Positions 36,689-49,100 of a stretch of DNA of 64,000 nt are shown one piece after another. Under the pieces are notes generated by a model. It was not told the DNA's origin and made no database searches. It was given only the letters and a program-made list of their open reading frames with translations. The number at the start of each line of letters is the position of its first letter. Within the stretch, counting starts at the first letter, position 1. A program made the position numbers and the translations under genes. Origin of the DNA: Litoditis marina (Eukaryota > Nematoda > Chromadorea > Rhabditida > Rhabditidae); assembly GCA_964036275.1 (NCBI GenBank), contig OZ038436.1:14783904-14847903 (forward strand). Reading direction: 5' to 3'.

Positions 36689-39600
36689 TTATTGCTAGTA
36701 GGTACATTGTTTGCTCGGCTACAATAACGTTTGTGGCATTTTTTTGCGTTGGAATATAGGAGCGACTGAGCAAAACCAGGGTTTCCATATTTTTTGAGTC
36801 TTCTTCATAGTTTTATGTTCATCGATTCATGTTTGTGTCAAGTTTATATGCGTTTGTAAGCTTTCAAGTATCATATTTAGTTTGCGTGTTGAACGAATAT
36901 CAGAATCTCTTAGTTGATATTTCAGATTTCGAATTCATAGTTTGAAACTAACATCTGACAAACAACACTTTTCGTAACTGGTCGTTTGATACTAACCTTC
37001 CTCTAACCATGTTTATTTTGTCAGATTCAGAGCTCTGTTAGTTTAGCGAGAATCGTTTTTCATATTTCTGTGTGAGCTATTTTTTGACCTGTAAATATTT
37101 GCATATTATGCAATAATTGTCTGAGGCAAGTGCCAGTTTATAGCTGCTGCACGCTATTACATAGGACGGGAATACAATGTTGTCTTGTGATAATTTTCTC
37201 TGTACAATTTCTATTTGAAAGTATATATTTTCTGTATCATCTTTATGAAAACACCCGAAATGAACGTTCGACTAGTTCACAGAACTTACAGGAACGCATT
37301 TCAGTATGCAATGAAAGTGTCATCAATGATAGCACAACAATTCAATACGTTACCTACATCCTAATAAAATATGAATAAACTACAAAAAGAATCGGAAAGT
37401 GAATCGTTTCCGCGGTACTCGATTGGTATGGTGGTGATGTCTTCTGTGTTTGTGTTGTTTTCGGATGGTAGTTTTGTTTCTATTTACAATATTTTCAATG
37501 CTCAACGATGTGTAGATCTGAAAAATGGGTATTTTAAAAGATGAACCTGCTTTTATTCCAACATACTTTGGAATGTTGTTGATTGATTATTCGAAGTGTA
37601 AAGCGTTAATAATCTGAAGGATTCGTTTGAATTTCGAGAGGGAATGTAAAGAGTTAAGTTGGTATAATGAGTAGTTTTTCGCAAGATATAAGATTTTGGT
37701 TGAGCTCTCAGCTGGCATTCCGATTCGGAACGAATACCCGGAAAAATGTACAGTAAAAATAAGTCAACAAACCTGTCCTATCGGGGAAACTGCAGGATGA
37801 AAGTGGTGATTTACAGTCCGATCTCGTAAAGTAGAACACAAAACTGAAAAACAGAATGTTATGTTTGTGGTTTTTGTAGTTTGAACTATTCTGTTTTCTT
37901 GAAAAACAATGTGTTAGAAAGTGTTACAGTCAACTGTAAGTATCCACTTATAGATCTCAACTCAGTATTTGTAGTTTGATCTCCAGACCGGCCATTACTT
38001 ACAAAATTCGACGGGAAACGGAAGCAGACTACAAACAGCGGGGAAGGACAGCATACACCATAGCTTCGAAAAAAAATTCACCTTGTCAGTTGCACAGCCA
38101 CGTGAACCATGTTCAACACAGCAAAACCCAGAAACGTGCAATGACAATGTGCACGATGCTATATTAGAATGTTAACTTTACGTGACATTCAATTTACTTC
38201 TAGTATAAATGGTGCTTCGCTCAATTTGTCACGAATGTGATTCGCTTCTCGTAAGACTACAATTTGGGAACAATTTTAGATGTTTCCCATTTGTCGTGCG
38301 TACATTTCGATGAGGTTGATTGTCAATATTATAGTTTATAAACTCAGAAATAGGAAATTATGAACTGACTGAAATTTAGAACAGAACTCGAGCTTGAACT
38401 TCAACGCTGTAATTCTGAGCCGAACTTTATGTAATCAACCGATAATTAACCTTTCACGAACCATTCTGAGTTTGTGTGTTCCCAGATTACAAACGCACAA
38501 AAAAAGTCTATTTTTTTTCCTTACTGACCTGCCGATGCAAAGTATTGTAGTAATAAACAGTTGAAAAATAGTCGGTTCATCTGAAAATTAATTCGTTCAG
38601 AAAACGATGATCATACCAAGTGACAAAGTGAGATGTAATCAATGAAGAGTATCGTGGTTCTAGTTTGAGACACGTCATAATTCCAAAATTCGGCAGAAAA
38701 CCAACGGGATCAAACTACAAACACTCGCGAGATAAGACAACATACATGATCTTGCTCTTATGGGCTTGCTTTGAAAAGAGCAAATCTGGGCAAACTTTAT
38801 AGGTTTGGGCAACTCTATAGGTGTGAGTGGAATACGCACGTAACACGGAGAATCATCAAATTTCACGGATACTGCGTTCACGTATGCTGAGTTTCACACT
38901 TTTAACGTGATAACATATTTTACTAGCTTTATAGCGTTTCCAACATAGTACATTTCCTAGAACGAAAGCAGGAAGTTGGTGCATGTGTCGTGTATCGTGC
39001 GATAATGGAGTGGGTAATATGTTGATGTCGTCATGAATTGTAGTGAAATTTTCCCACATCAGTGACTGCAGGATTGTCTACATTCGCTCATTTCACATCA
39101 TTAGGTGATGTAAAATCTTGTCAACCGACATAATTACCCATTTTAGTACAAAGGGCAGTGAACAAAGCTGACCGGAAACGGGGTTTGCTGGTTTTTTTAA
39201 TGTTCGACAGTCGGCACAACTCAGGAGCGTACGGTATACCTCAAGAATATCTGTGTCATATACTTGATTTGATAGTGCACTGCACAATCGTGCCCTTGAC
39301 TAAATTTCTGAGTTCCAACCGGTTCCCGGAGATGATAAAAAAGGACGGAAGTAAAGTCGGTTGTAAACATGGTCCTGCAGTGAATCTCACCCGCTTATTT
39401 CCGAATAGGTATGTTGAAAGCATATGTCTATGGTTCATGTTTGGTACTCGCTTGCCAAAGTTCATCGCAGAATTACGCACTACAGAGAGCAAGCGAAACT
39501 TCGAAATACTGACGGGCGACTTACGTTTGCTATATGTACTTTATGTGTATCTAACCAGACCAGTCTTGCAAGATTTCACAAGAAAATCACCCTATAGTTC

Positions 39601-40184
39601 CCCATTCAATTTTGCTTTTCAAATACTATGAGAAGCTTGGAAAACACCGTGAGAGGCTAGTTGTGGGCGTGAAACCACGGATGATTTTGTTGTGAAAGAG
39701 TTTTCATTATTTTTGAGCAAAATGTAGGATAAATGACAGCGTTTGGTGTAGAGGAGAAAGTGGAGAATGGTTCGAGTGGGAGTTGGCAGTACTCGCCCGG
39801 TTGGCGTCTGTGAGTAATCTGATAGACTGACTGGCTTCAAAAGATATTCCTGACAACATGACATCATTATGAGGCTAATTATACGAGTTTTGTTGAGTCA
39901 ATCCGTCAACTCACAAATATAGCGCCTCCACCACCCTAATTGAGCTGAAATAGCTAATCAGTTATATGTAGAAACAGCCCACTCAACAACGGGTGAACGT
40001 CACTCTTAAATTGTATTCAGAATCGGAAAGAATTTCCTGTTTGTCGATAGACGGGTAGACGATGTGCGGGCACATGAACTTCTGGATTCATAGTTGTTTT
40101 CCGAAGTGTTAATGTTGAGTTGAATAAGTTTTTATCTGGGATTACAGAAACATGTGCTCAGTGAAAGATACCACTCAAAATCGT
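36689..40184. other. 3' flank of the transporter gene and intergenic sequence
   Basis: Poly(A)-like AATAAA lies at 37363-37368. Copies of the GATC-ACTACAAAC repeat lie at 37968-38075 and 38707-38777. Sequence at 38075-38215 also resembles 61505-61650, extending the family. An open frame from GTG at 39158 to 39631 is long for the region but encodes nothing I recognise. No splice-supported gene was found. Confidence 0.4.
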
Positions 40185-40328
40185 TTCGACCCTGTTTCAA
40201 GACGATTTTAGTGTTGTTCAATGCCATTTTCACTAATTTTTTGTCAGAAGATGGTGGTAAGTCATCTGGTCCTATTTTTTGAACTCTTAGAGGGGTTCCA
40301 CTGATGGCTGACCCAACCCTGACAAATG

Positions 40329-40632
40329 TGGCGAATTCACTCGAGAACCGAGTCCTTCCCGAACCGAACCGCGAACCGGTCACTCGAGAACCAAACCGAA
40401 CCGAGTGAACCGACCGAACCGACATTCTAAATCGACTGGTTCTCCAGGGAAACGCTTGAACCGGACCGACATTAATCATTATTTAAACAAACAAATCGTG
40501 TACAAGGTGAAATTAGTGGATTCCCTCTCAAATTGCCTTGCATACGATCCGGTTCGGTCGGATCGGTTCGGTTCTCGAGTGACCGGTTCGCGGTTCGGTT
40601 CGGGAAGGACCCGATTCTCCAGTGAATTGGCC
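40329..40632. mobile_element. hAT-like palindromic MITE, 304 bp
   Basis: The element is flanked by the exact 8-bp repeat GACAAATG at 40321-40328 and 40633-40640. Its ends, GGCGAATTCACTCGAGAACC and the inverse ending AGTGAATTGGCC, are inverted repeats filled with GGTTCGGTTC motifs. Eight-base duplications are typical of hAT elements. It is inserted at the end of the hairpin-type repeat at 40185-40320, so it is the younger of the two. Confidence 0.85.
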
Positions 40633-40704
40633 GACAAATGTTTGTTTATAATAAATATAATCCTTTTCTTTCGTCTGATTTTCTTAGTTTTGATAGTTTA
40701 GTGA

Positions 40705-40828
40705 TTAAAGAAGGACGATTATGTGGACCAATCCCGTTACATCGGTCCTTTAAACTGCAATTGAAAAATATATTGCGGTTTAAAGGACTGAAGCGTTGCG
40801 ATTGGACCACATAATCGTCCTTCTTTAA
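40705..40828. mobile_element. TTAA-flanked 116-bp MITE, copy 2
   Basis: TTAA occurs at 40705-40708 and 40825-40828, with a 116-bp body between. It is almost the exact reverse complement of copy 1 at 27082-27197. The high identity suggests recent activity of this family. Confidence 0.9.
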
Positions 40829-40889
40829 TCGAATATTTGGAATATTAAAAATACAGTATATATCGGTTTTGGATGTCGGAACGATGAAA

Positions 40890-41020
40890 GATCGGACGGT
40901 CCGTGGACGAAAACAGCGAAAGTGGACGGTCCGTGGACCGTGTTTTATCGAGGTCCAGGGACGGTGCACTCCTGGCCCACGGACCGTCCACTTTTTGGTC
41001 CACGGACCGTCCACTGCAGT
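40890..41020. repeat. Cluster of GGACGGTCCGTGGACC palindromes
   Basis: At least four copies of GGACGGTCCGTGG or its reverse, mostly with flanking GGTCC, occur within 130 bases. They are arranged in opposite orientation around a centre near 40955, so the whole stretch can fold on itself. Probably the end or body of a foldback element. Confidence 0.7.
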
Positions 41021-41031
41021 GCCTAAGGCAG

Positions 41032-42049
41032 TGCCTAAGTAATCGTCCTTCTTTAAGTCAACTGTTTCTGTACTGGATGAATTTCATTTATTATGAAAAA
41101 CACTTACCTGAATGCTTTTCACCTTTGAATGACTCATTCTGTTGCCCCTGTTTGTAATTAGGTCAGATATTTCCACAACTGGACGGTTTTTCAGTAACAG
41201 ATCAGTAATATGTCTATGATAATGATAAACTTATTGGCCCATTCTATACGTAACCGGCATTTTTGGTAATTTAACTGGTTTTTGGTGACCAAAAACCAGT
41301 TAGATAACCGAAAATCCCAAGTTACTTCGCAGGTAACCGGCAGGTAACCTAAAACTAAATTGCGGTTACCGTACAAACTTACGGTAAAACGACATATTGC
41401 GTTAGAAAAACAGGTATCCTGTTTTTCATTTTTGGTTACTGTTGTGTGGTAGACACAGTTTCAATTTCGTAGTATGTTTTCCTGTTAACATGTAAGCTGA
41501 TTAGCATAGCGCGCGTTCACGTGTGAAGTGACGACTGCAGTGCCTAAGTAATCGTCCTTCTTTAAGTCAACTGTTTCTGTACTGGATGAATTTCATTTAT
41601 TATGAAAAACACTTACCTGAATGCTTTTCACCTTTGAATGACTCATTCTGTTGCCCCTGTTTGTAATTAGGTCAGATATTTCCACAACTGGACGGTTTTT
41701 CAGTAACAGATCAGTAATATGTCTATGATAATGATAAACTTATTGGCCCATTCTATACGTAACCGGCATTTTTGGTAATTTAACTGGTTTTTGGTGACCA
41801 AAAACCAGTTAGATAACCGAAAATCCCAAGTTACTTCGCAGGTAACCGGCAGGTAACCTAAAACTAAATTGCGGTTACCGTACAAACTTACGGTAAAACG
41901 ACATATTGCGTTAGAAAAACAGGTATCCTGTTTTTCATTTTTGGTTACTGTTGTGTGGTAGACACAGTTTCAATTTCGTAGTATGTTTTCCTGTTAACAT
42001 GTAAGCTGATTAGCATAGCGCGCGTTCACGTGTGAAGTGACGTGTGCCA
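41032..42049 (+). repeat. Perfect-looking 509-bp tandem duplication
   Basis: The unit starting TGCCTAAGTAATCGTCCTTC at 41032 repeats at 41541, and I saw no difference over the whole unit. Each unit starts with a partial right end of the TTAA MITE and contains GGTAACC-type palindromic sequence, including AACTGGTTTTTGG facing CCAAAAACCAGTT. It may be a very recent duplication or an assembly artefact. Confidence 0.85.
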
Positions 42050-42685
42050 GTTTGTGCCTATCATTATTATTGTTTCGTCTGCCGACTAATAAAGCGGTTC
42101 TCTCCTCTTGTCTTTCTCGCTCGACCAGGTATAACCGGAGTGTTCATATCTGTGTGTTTAGTGTGCTGTACCGTTGGCTACGGATACAACAGTTACCAAC
42201 CGGTTACCTGAAAAATAACCAAAAACCCCGGTTACATATAGAATTCACCTACAGGTACCTGAACATACAATCAACGTTGATCAACTTTTTTTTACTTCAC
42301 GACGGCAAAAGACGAAAGGTTTGCCCTACGTTTAGTTCAGCACAGTAGTTAATTGTAATGTCGTAGGGCGATTTCCGTTATGCAAGTATTTTCTAGGAAG
42401 ATAAAATTAACTAGAATTGGACGATGTTCAGGCTTTTTTTATATAATACAAATATCTTGGTAAATTAGTATAAGGTGATTTAGATTCCTCCTAACAGCCG
42501 AATCATACCATCTAATATTGCGGATCTCATAATACAAAACCGATAGTTGTTTTCCATTATCACAGCTTAGGATCAAAGTTTTAGGCTGTTTTTCACTATG
42601 TTGATTTTTAGTTGTTAATGGTTGTTTTGTCATGATTTTAGTGTATAAATGTTTTCAATGATTCGGTTCGCGTCATCCGGAGTAA

Positions 42686-42920
42686 GGTGAATTCTATTCT
42701 AGATGTAACCGGGTTTTTTGGTAACCTAACAGGTTTTGGTGTCCTATTTCTAGGTTACTTTAGTAGGTAACCGGCTGGTAACTCAAAATAAAAACCGGGT
42801 TACCTGTTTTTCTAACGTAAAATGTGATGTGGTTACGGAAACCGACATTTAGTTTTAGGTTACATACCGGTTACCTACCAGGTAACCTAAAAACAGACCG
42901 GTTACCAAAAACCTGTGTTT
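42686..42920. repeat. GGTAACC/GGTTACC palindromic repeat
   Basis: GGTGAATTCTATTCTAGATG leads into multiple GGTAACC and GGTTACC motifs in both orientations. Related stretches are at 27550-27750, 41230-41390, 41740-41900, 42180-42260 and 62941-63215. The GAATTC-TAT edge is shared with the copy at 62941. Confidence 0.65.
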
Positions 42921-43155
42921 TTATTCCTTTGTGTGGGCCTTCAACCTGCTATTGTTTTAAATTTGATATAATAATGCTCTCATTCTCTTACCACCAATCC
43001 TGTGTACTGCGTTGCTATCTAAATCTCAATTCAATTTGCATGTTTACTGTATATTGATCTCACTAATACAACAACAGTGTTTGGTTGACTAGATCAAGAA
43101 GAAATTCTTTTTTTCCAGATACATCTTCTCAATTTCCGAATCCGAACATCTGAAC

Positions 43156-46100
43156 ATGGAACGGCGCTATGCGAGACGGGCTCTCACCACAGTTCAAGGT
43201 ATTATCGTTCTCTATCTCACAGTTCAGTGTGGTATATAATCTCTGTTCCTTGCGCAAGTATAGCAGAATAGTCGCAGTTTGCACGAACGTGTCTCTCAAC
43301 TCTTGGTATGTGGAAATCAGAGATGTGAAATTTTCTGGTAGAAATGAACACATTTTATTGATCAATACAGAGTCTAATATGCGGAAAGTGGTTGTTCAAT
43401 AGAAATGAAATCATAACGGTTATTGTACACTGGATGGCAAAGATATCATTATTCTTCATTCAATGAGGGCTGTGCTTTGGTTTGCACGTTGGCTAATTGT
43501 ACTACTACTACCAAGCGTCCAAGATCTATTATTTCCCAGCAACATTACATTTCCTACTTGTTCTGCGTTCTCCGAATTTTAGAGTGTCTCAACGCAACGC
43601 AATCTTGCGTTGTACTTGCTGATTGATGTAGTATTAAATTATTTTAGGGATCGTGGTTCGTGGGGGGATTGTGGATCGTGGGACAGACACAGAAGAGTAC
43701 ATAGTGGTCTGGAGCAAGAAGGCTGGTCACTCAATCGCAATGATGGAGAAACTGTCGCCCAATATGCGTCTTAATGTGAGTCTTTAAGCTCTGTAAGCGA
43801 GGCTGGAGCGAATAATAATAGTTTTGCTATCTGTGACATGCTCTTGAAGACAGTCTTTCACTTTCAGCTGAGTTGTCAGTCTATATTGATGTTGATACTT
43901 AAAATATCATTAATGCATGGAATAAAGGCGGTAATAATTATTGAAACGTTGCGGTAATAATTATTGAAACGTTAATGTATTTCGTCTGATCTAACTTTAC
44001 ATAATAAATTATTCGTATTGAGATGTCAGGCAATATAAAATTGATTTCTCTTTTATTTATTTATTGGTGTTGCTTTGTCATGAGGCGGTGACATACACCG
44101 CCAAGGCCTCCTATGGGATAGAGGGTCACGAACAAGTTAAAGTAGAAAATAGGGGTCGCGATTCAAAATTTGCCTCATTTCGTACATAATTGGCAGTGAA
44201 TGAACAAAATATAAGCAAAAATCGCAGTTTTGGAGGGGTCGCCGCCCAAAAACGATGAAGGGGTCGCGAGATTTCAAAACCGATCTGAGACCCTTGGCGG
44301 TGTATGGGCGGTGATCATCATACATGACGTAGATTCTATTAAAAATATGTTTACGATATTTAATGACTGAAGTTCTTGAAGGTGAATCCCCTTGATTGGA
44401 TACAATATGATGTCGAGTTTATGGAACAGCCCGGAGTGGAGATCCCCGAGGGAATTCGGTCAGTTTATGAGAAAATTGAAGTATTATTGAGAAAATCTTA
44501 CATGTTTTTGGGTAAATTCTGATTATTTTCATAGATGGGGAAGGTCGTACTAGCCTTAGTTGAGAAACTTTGTGGTCACCCCTGTCCAGAAGGGTCATTA
44601 ATCTCAAGACGCTCACGTGCATTGTAATTTGAGTTAATTAAATAGACATGGGTTAGGTTGATATTAATGAATTCAATATTTTCGTTCATCGTATGTTGGT
44701 CATTCTGTGATCGATCGTGATAGTAAATACATTACATTTTTCCAGTAGTAGAGCGGTGAATTTGCGCTTGCCCAGTCCGGGTATGTCCGAGAACCCTTGT
44801 GACATTGCGGACCTCTTCGACAAGCAGCGCATCATCCAGAATTTCTCGCTCTCAGAGGACTACACGACAATTCGGGTTCGTTTGTTTAAAAATGTTTTTT
44901 TTCACACAGCTCCATACATGATTTTATTGAAAGCCATTTTTAGCAAGAAACCTCGTTAGGGAACCCCTAGTTATAGTTTTTGGGTGAAAGGTAAAAAAAG
45001 GGAGCTCCCACTAAGTGCTGCCACCCTACCACCAGGGATGACCAAAATTTTGACCGGCCTGACAACCGGAACGACCCCCCCTCCTCAAAAATTGAAAGTC
45101 TATGTAAATAGTCAAAAACAAGCTTTCTGAACCCAAAATATTCCAATTCAAAGTTCAAATTTATCGAAATCGTCCCGAATTTCCATTATTTTCTCGAATG
45201 TTGGGCCGAAAACGACCCCCCCCCCCTGAAAAAGTTGTCCGTGTACCAACTTTGGTCATCCCTGCCTACCACCTACATTTAGTATGTCAAGTATCTCATT
45301 TTATGATCCTTTTGCTACTATACGGTGTATGTGCTTATGTGTAGAGTGTACACATTTATTTTAGATGATAGAAGATGATTCTAGTTATTATAGGTGCTAT
45401 GCCCCGGTTTCATGACCGGGTGCCCTTAACTTTAATTTGATTAGGGGGACCCATAACGCTTCCAACATTTCTGGGTTTATTGGGTAATAACCTAGGGGCC
45501 ACCTATAACTTTTTTCCGTTATAGCTAAACATCCCCTATAACTTATAGGGGATGTTTAGCTCTTCAACTGGTCGAACCGATACTATCCCATCTATGCTAG
45601 TAATAGTAGTAATTGAATGTCTGCAAAGTGACAGTACTCTTTACTCACCACTTAGTTAGCTTACAGGACCCGTACATAACATTGAGGTTTCGAGATCCTC
45701 TTCACTATTCCTGCCACTAAGCCACTTTCGAAAAAGTTTGAACTTCTCAGAACATATAAGACTCTGCAATCTAAATTTTTCTCAAAAGTCGAAAAAGTTT
45801 TAAATTCGTTGATTATTTGGGAACCGAACTTTTTGAATTCCCAGTTTTCGAACCTTTGAGGAAAAAAGTTGGTTTTGGGAGGCATATCAACATGAAAATA
45901 ATATTTCCCACTTTTTCAATGATTGATATTTTGGGATCCCATTTTTTCAATGATTGATATTTTGGGATCCAAATTTTTCAATGATTGATATTTTGGGATA
46001 CATTTCTATGAATTCCACTCCAAGTGGTGCTTCGAATGCCCTCGCGCGGATGTAAACGCAACACGAGGCGCGTATCTGGCTGCGCCGTATTTGGTATTGG

Positions 46101-49100
46101 TATTATTTTAGCGTATTTGTCTCGGCGCCCCTTTCTCTGCGCCTCTCATTTTTCCGTGTTCTAATGCTTAGTTACAGCTCCCGCAAGAACACGAGACGCA
46201 GAGACAGAGATGCAGAGACAGTTATCGTCTGAAAAACAACACATACTAGATACGGCGCAGCCGAGAACGTGCATTACTGAATGAGTATTCATTCGCGCGA
46301 GAAGTGTAAGCCGATTTTAAAAGGTGTACTCAGCAACTATAGATAAGTTTTCCCAATTTATCAATGATTGATAAAGTGGGATCCCAATTTATCAATGATT
46401 GATAAAGTGGGATCCCATCTTTTCAATGATTGATAAAGTGGGATCCCATCTTTTCAATGATTGAAATCTTGGGACATGAAAAATTAATCTTTTCAAGCAA
46501 TCGTGGATAAAGTTTGCATCAAAAAGTGAAATATTTTCTTTCCCAGAAAATATTTCATTTTCGAGAACAAATAGATTCTGAGATTTATTTAGATTGCAGC
46601 GTCTTATATAGATTGTGTGGATATTAAGTGTTTAGTGACGGGTGATATAAATTTTAATTGATAACCATAACCTTTACTTCTCAACTAATGGATTCTGATT
46701 TTCATGTGCCTGTGATCTGATTGAGAAAATCTATTATGTATGTATCTGCCCATTTCAGTTCAGAGACCATTATCGTCTCAGTCAGAGGCTGGGAGCTTTG
46801 GGCGTCGAAGTATATGCGAAGGTAGGTAGTTGTTTTCTATGTCATCTATTCAAGCAGTTTTCAATCGAGTTTTCAGTATGCATGATCAAGCTCCGAATGC
46901 ACGATTTTAATACAGTTTGTTGCCTCTTCATTGAAATTATATATGCTGCCAAGTTGCTGTGTGCATATTCAACCGGAATCCTGAACACGTGAACCGATAA
47001 GTACTTGATTGCTCGAGTATCTTCAATCTATAGCTCCTCTCGTGAACGAATTCTTACATAAGCTGATGTTTCCATGTTGAAGGCTTTGTTTGGATAATAA
47101 GTCTCAAGAGTACGCTGTACGTCAAGTGTTGGCAGAGATTATGGATATCGTGTGTTTTCACGTGGTTACGACATTCTTCTAGATTGATTTAGTACTTGGT
47201 CAACGAAAATTCGACTAAATATAGAGCTAACCAGTTATATTTCCAGAGCGAGTTCATCGAAAAAGCCAAACTCAGCTCAGGGGATTTGTGCAAACTCCAG
47301 GAGCACGGAATTCGAGAATTCGACGCAAGTTTTTTATTGTATATTTCTTTTTATTTTCAAATAAATACAATCAGTCACGAGTCACCATCAAACATAGTGG
47401 TGAGAAATGAGTTTGGGAAGCCTAGAGTATAATCAACATTGCTGCTAAGTGCACTGAAGATTTCGGCGGGTGGTTTTCGCTTATTCATAGAGAGCTACAT
47501 AAATGCACACATCAGTGGTCGACTGGTTGTGTGCGCGCTAGCACTCAAAACACCATGGTTCGATCCCACTCGGCGCGGTATCTTCATGGCGGACCGCATG
47601 AGCTGGTAATAACGCTCACCCATGCCTAGTTTCTCTTCTACGGACCCCCACCCCTCTACGGATTCATCAGTGATTATTGTCTTGGTTGTTAGTTGAATAA
47701 AGTATCACACGGCTGAAATACTTGCCGTAAAAAGATAGATTATTATCACGAATTCAGTTCCTCACTAATCTCGGAATGTTTTACAAATATGTTGCTTCTA
47801 TCAATAAGGATTGCCTCTGTCAATATCAGTGTACTATATAATATAAAATAGTATAAGCGGTAGCAAAAATGCAAACAAATATGATTGTTGTGATATTTCG
47901 TATATCTTACTGTGAGTTGTTTCCCGCCGAAATTCCATGCCTCATATGGAAACTCGAACTGGTGCTAATTTAAAAATTTAGGCGGTCGCCGTTCTGGAGA
48001 AAGTGGTTGACTGCCATAATGACTGTCCCTGGATCATCGAAATTTTTGTTGTGGACGGAAAGGAACATGCAGTCAGTGGCCTGGTATGCTTTTGTTTGAC
48101 ACCTACACTCAACCACTCAATGGGAGGAAGTGTAAAGGCCGGAGAACGAGGGTTCGCCAAGTTAATATCATGAACTTAGACAACATTTGTTTAATTTGTT
48201 ATTAAAGTGTGCCAACTGGAATCGGTCATGGAGTGACTGTTGCACAGTAAGCCTTTGTATTCATGGTTTTAAGTTTCACCTTTTAATCTTCCATCACACT
48301 TCTTGTCCCTTTTACCGATCGTTCCCCGGTCTTCATCTTTACCCGTTTTACTATCGGAAACTCAACTAACAGTGGTTTGTGCTTCATTTCGAATGTATTT
48401 TTAAACAACTGTTATCAATCCATTAATTTAGCAAAGATAAAACAAATGTTGGTAACAGACTTAACCATCACGGATGGGGGAAGTAAGCATTCTAGTTTTG
48501 TTTGGAGTAGAAAGTAGTAGTTGTACTTTGTTGCATTAAACGAAATTTTATTCATTTTATACCTGTACTAAACCTTTTCACGCGACAATGACTGTTCTTC
48601 TATATAGTGTGGTGAACATTTCTGAGTGTTGATAGCTGGGGAACCGATTACCTCCATATTGTTTCAGTTGTCGAAAAAGGGCATGAGGATGCGTGGACCG
48701 GGCGGTGTGGTGCTGCCCAGAGGACAGGCACGCGTCCCCCCTGATGTACTGAGGCCCAACAGCAACACGAAGCAACCTAGCCGGTATGTAATTGAACGTA
48801 ACTTACGAAACGGAATTTTAATAAAAGGTGATTTTCTGCCTGATGATGATGACAGATTTTGCCGCCATTGATCAGGACAAATCAGGTTGTTCGCACGTTG
48901 TTGATTGCATGCGAGCAAAAATCAAACAGATTGCTTGTGTATAAAACTATTTACAGCTTCCAAACTTTGGAATAAAAAATATAACTGGATTTATTTTGCA
49001 ATGCAACCAAAGTTATTCACCCTTGGATTTTCTGGTTATGTAGTGAAATTTTGATTGCATTAGGGAACCCGGCTGCAGTTGAATGCAACCAATAATTGTA

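Noticed and set aside
39158..39631. Longest unassigned open frame in the intergenic region (from GTG)
   Set aside because: No ATG at the start, no recognisable motif, no splice or poly(A) context; could be chance or an old transposon piece.
43119..43155. Extending the 20-exon protein upstream of the ATG
   Set aside because: The frame is open back to the acceptor at 43118, but no upstream exon in phase was seen and the site could equally be a trans-splice acceptor.
45521..45561. MicroRNA precursor
   Set aside because: The two 19-base arms leave almost no loop, unlike a Drosha/Dicer substrate.
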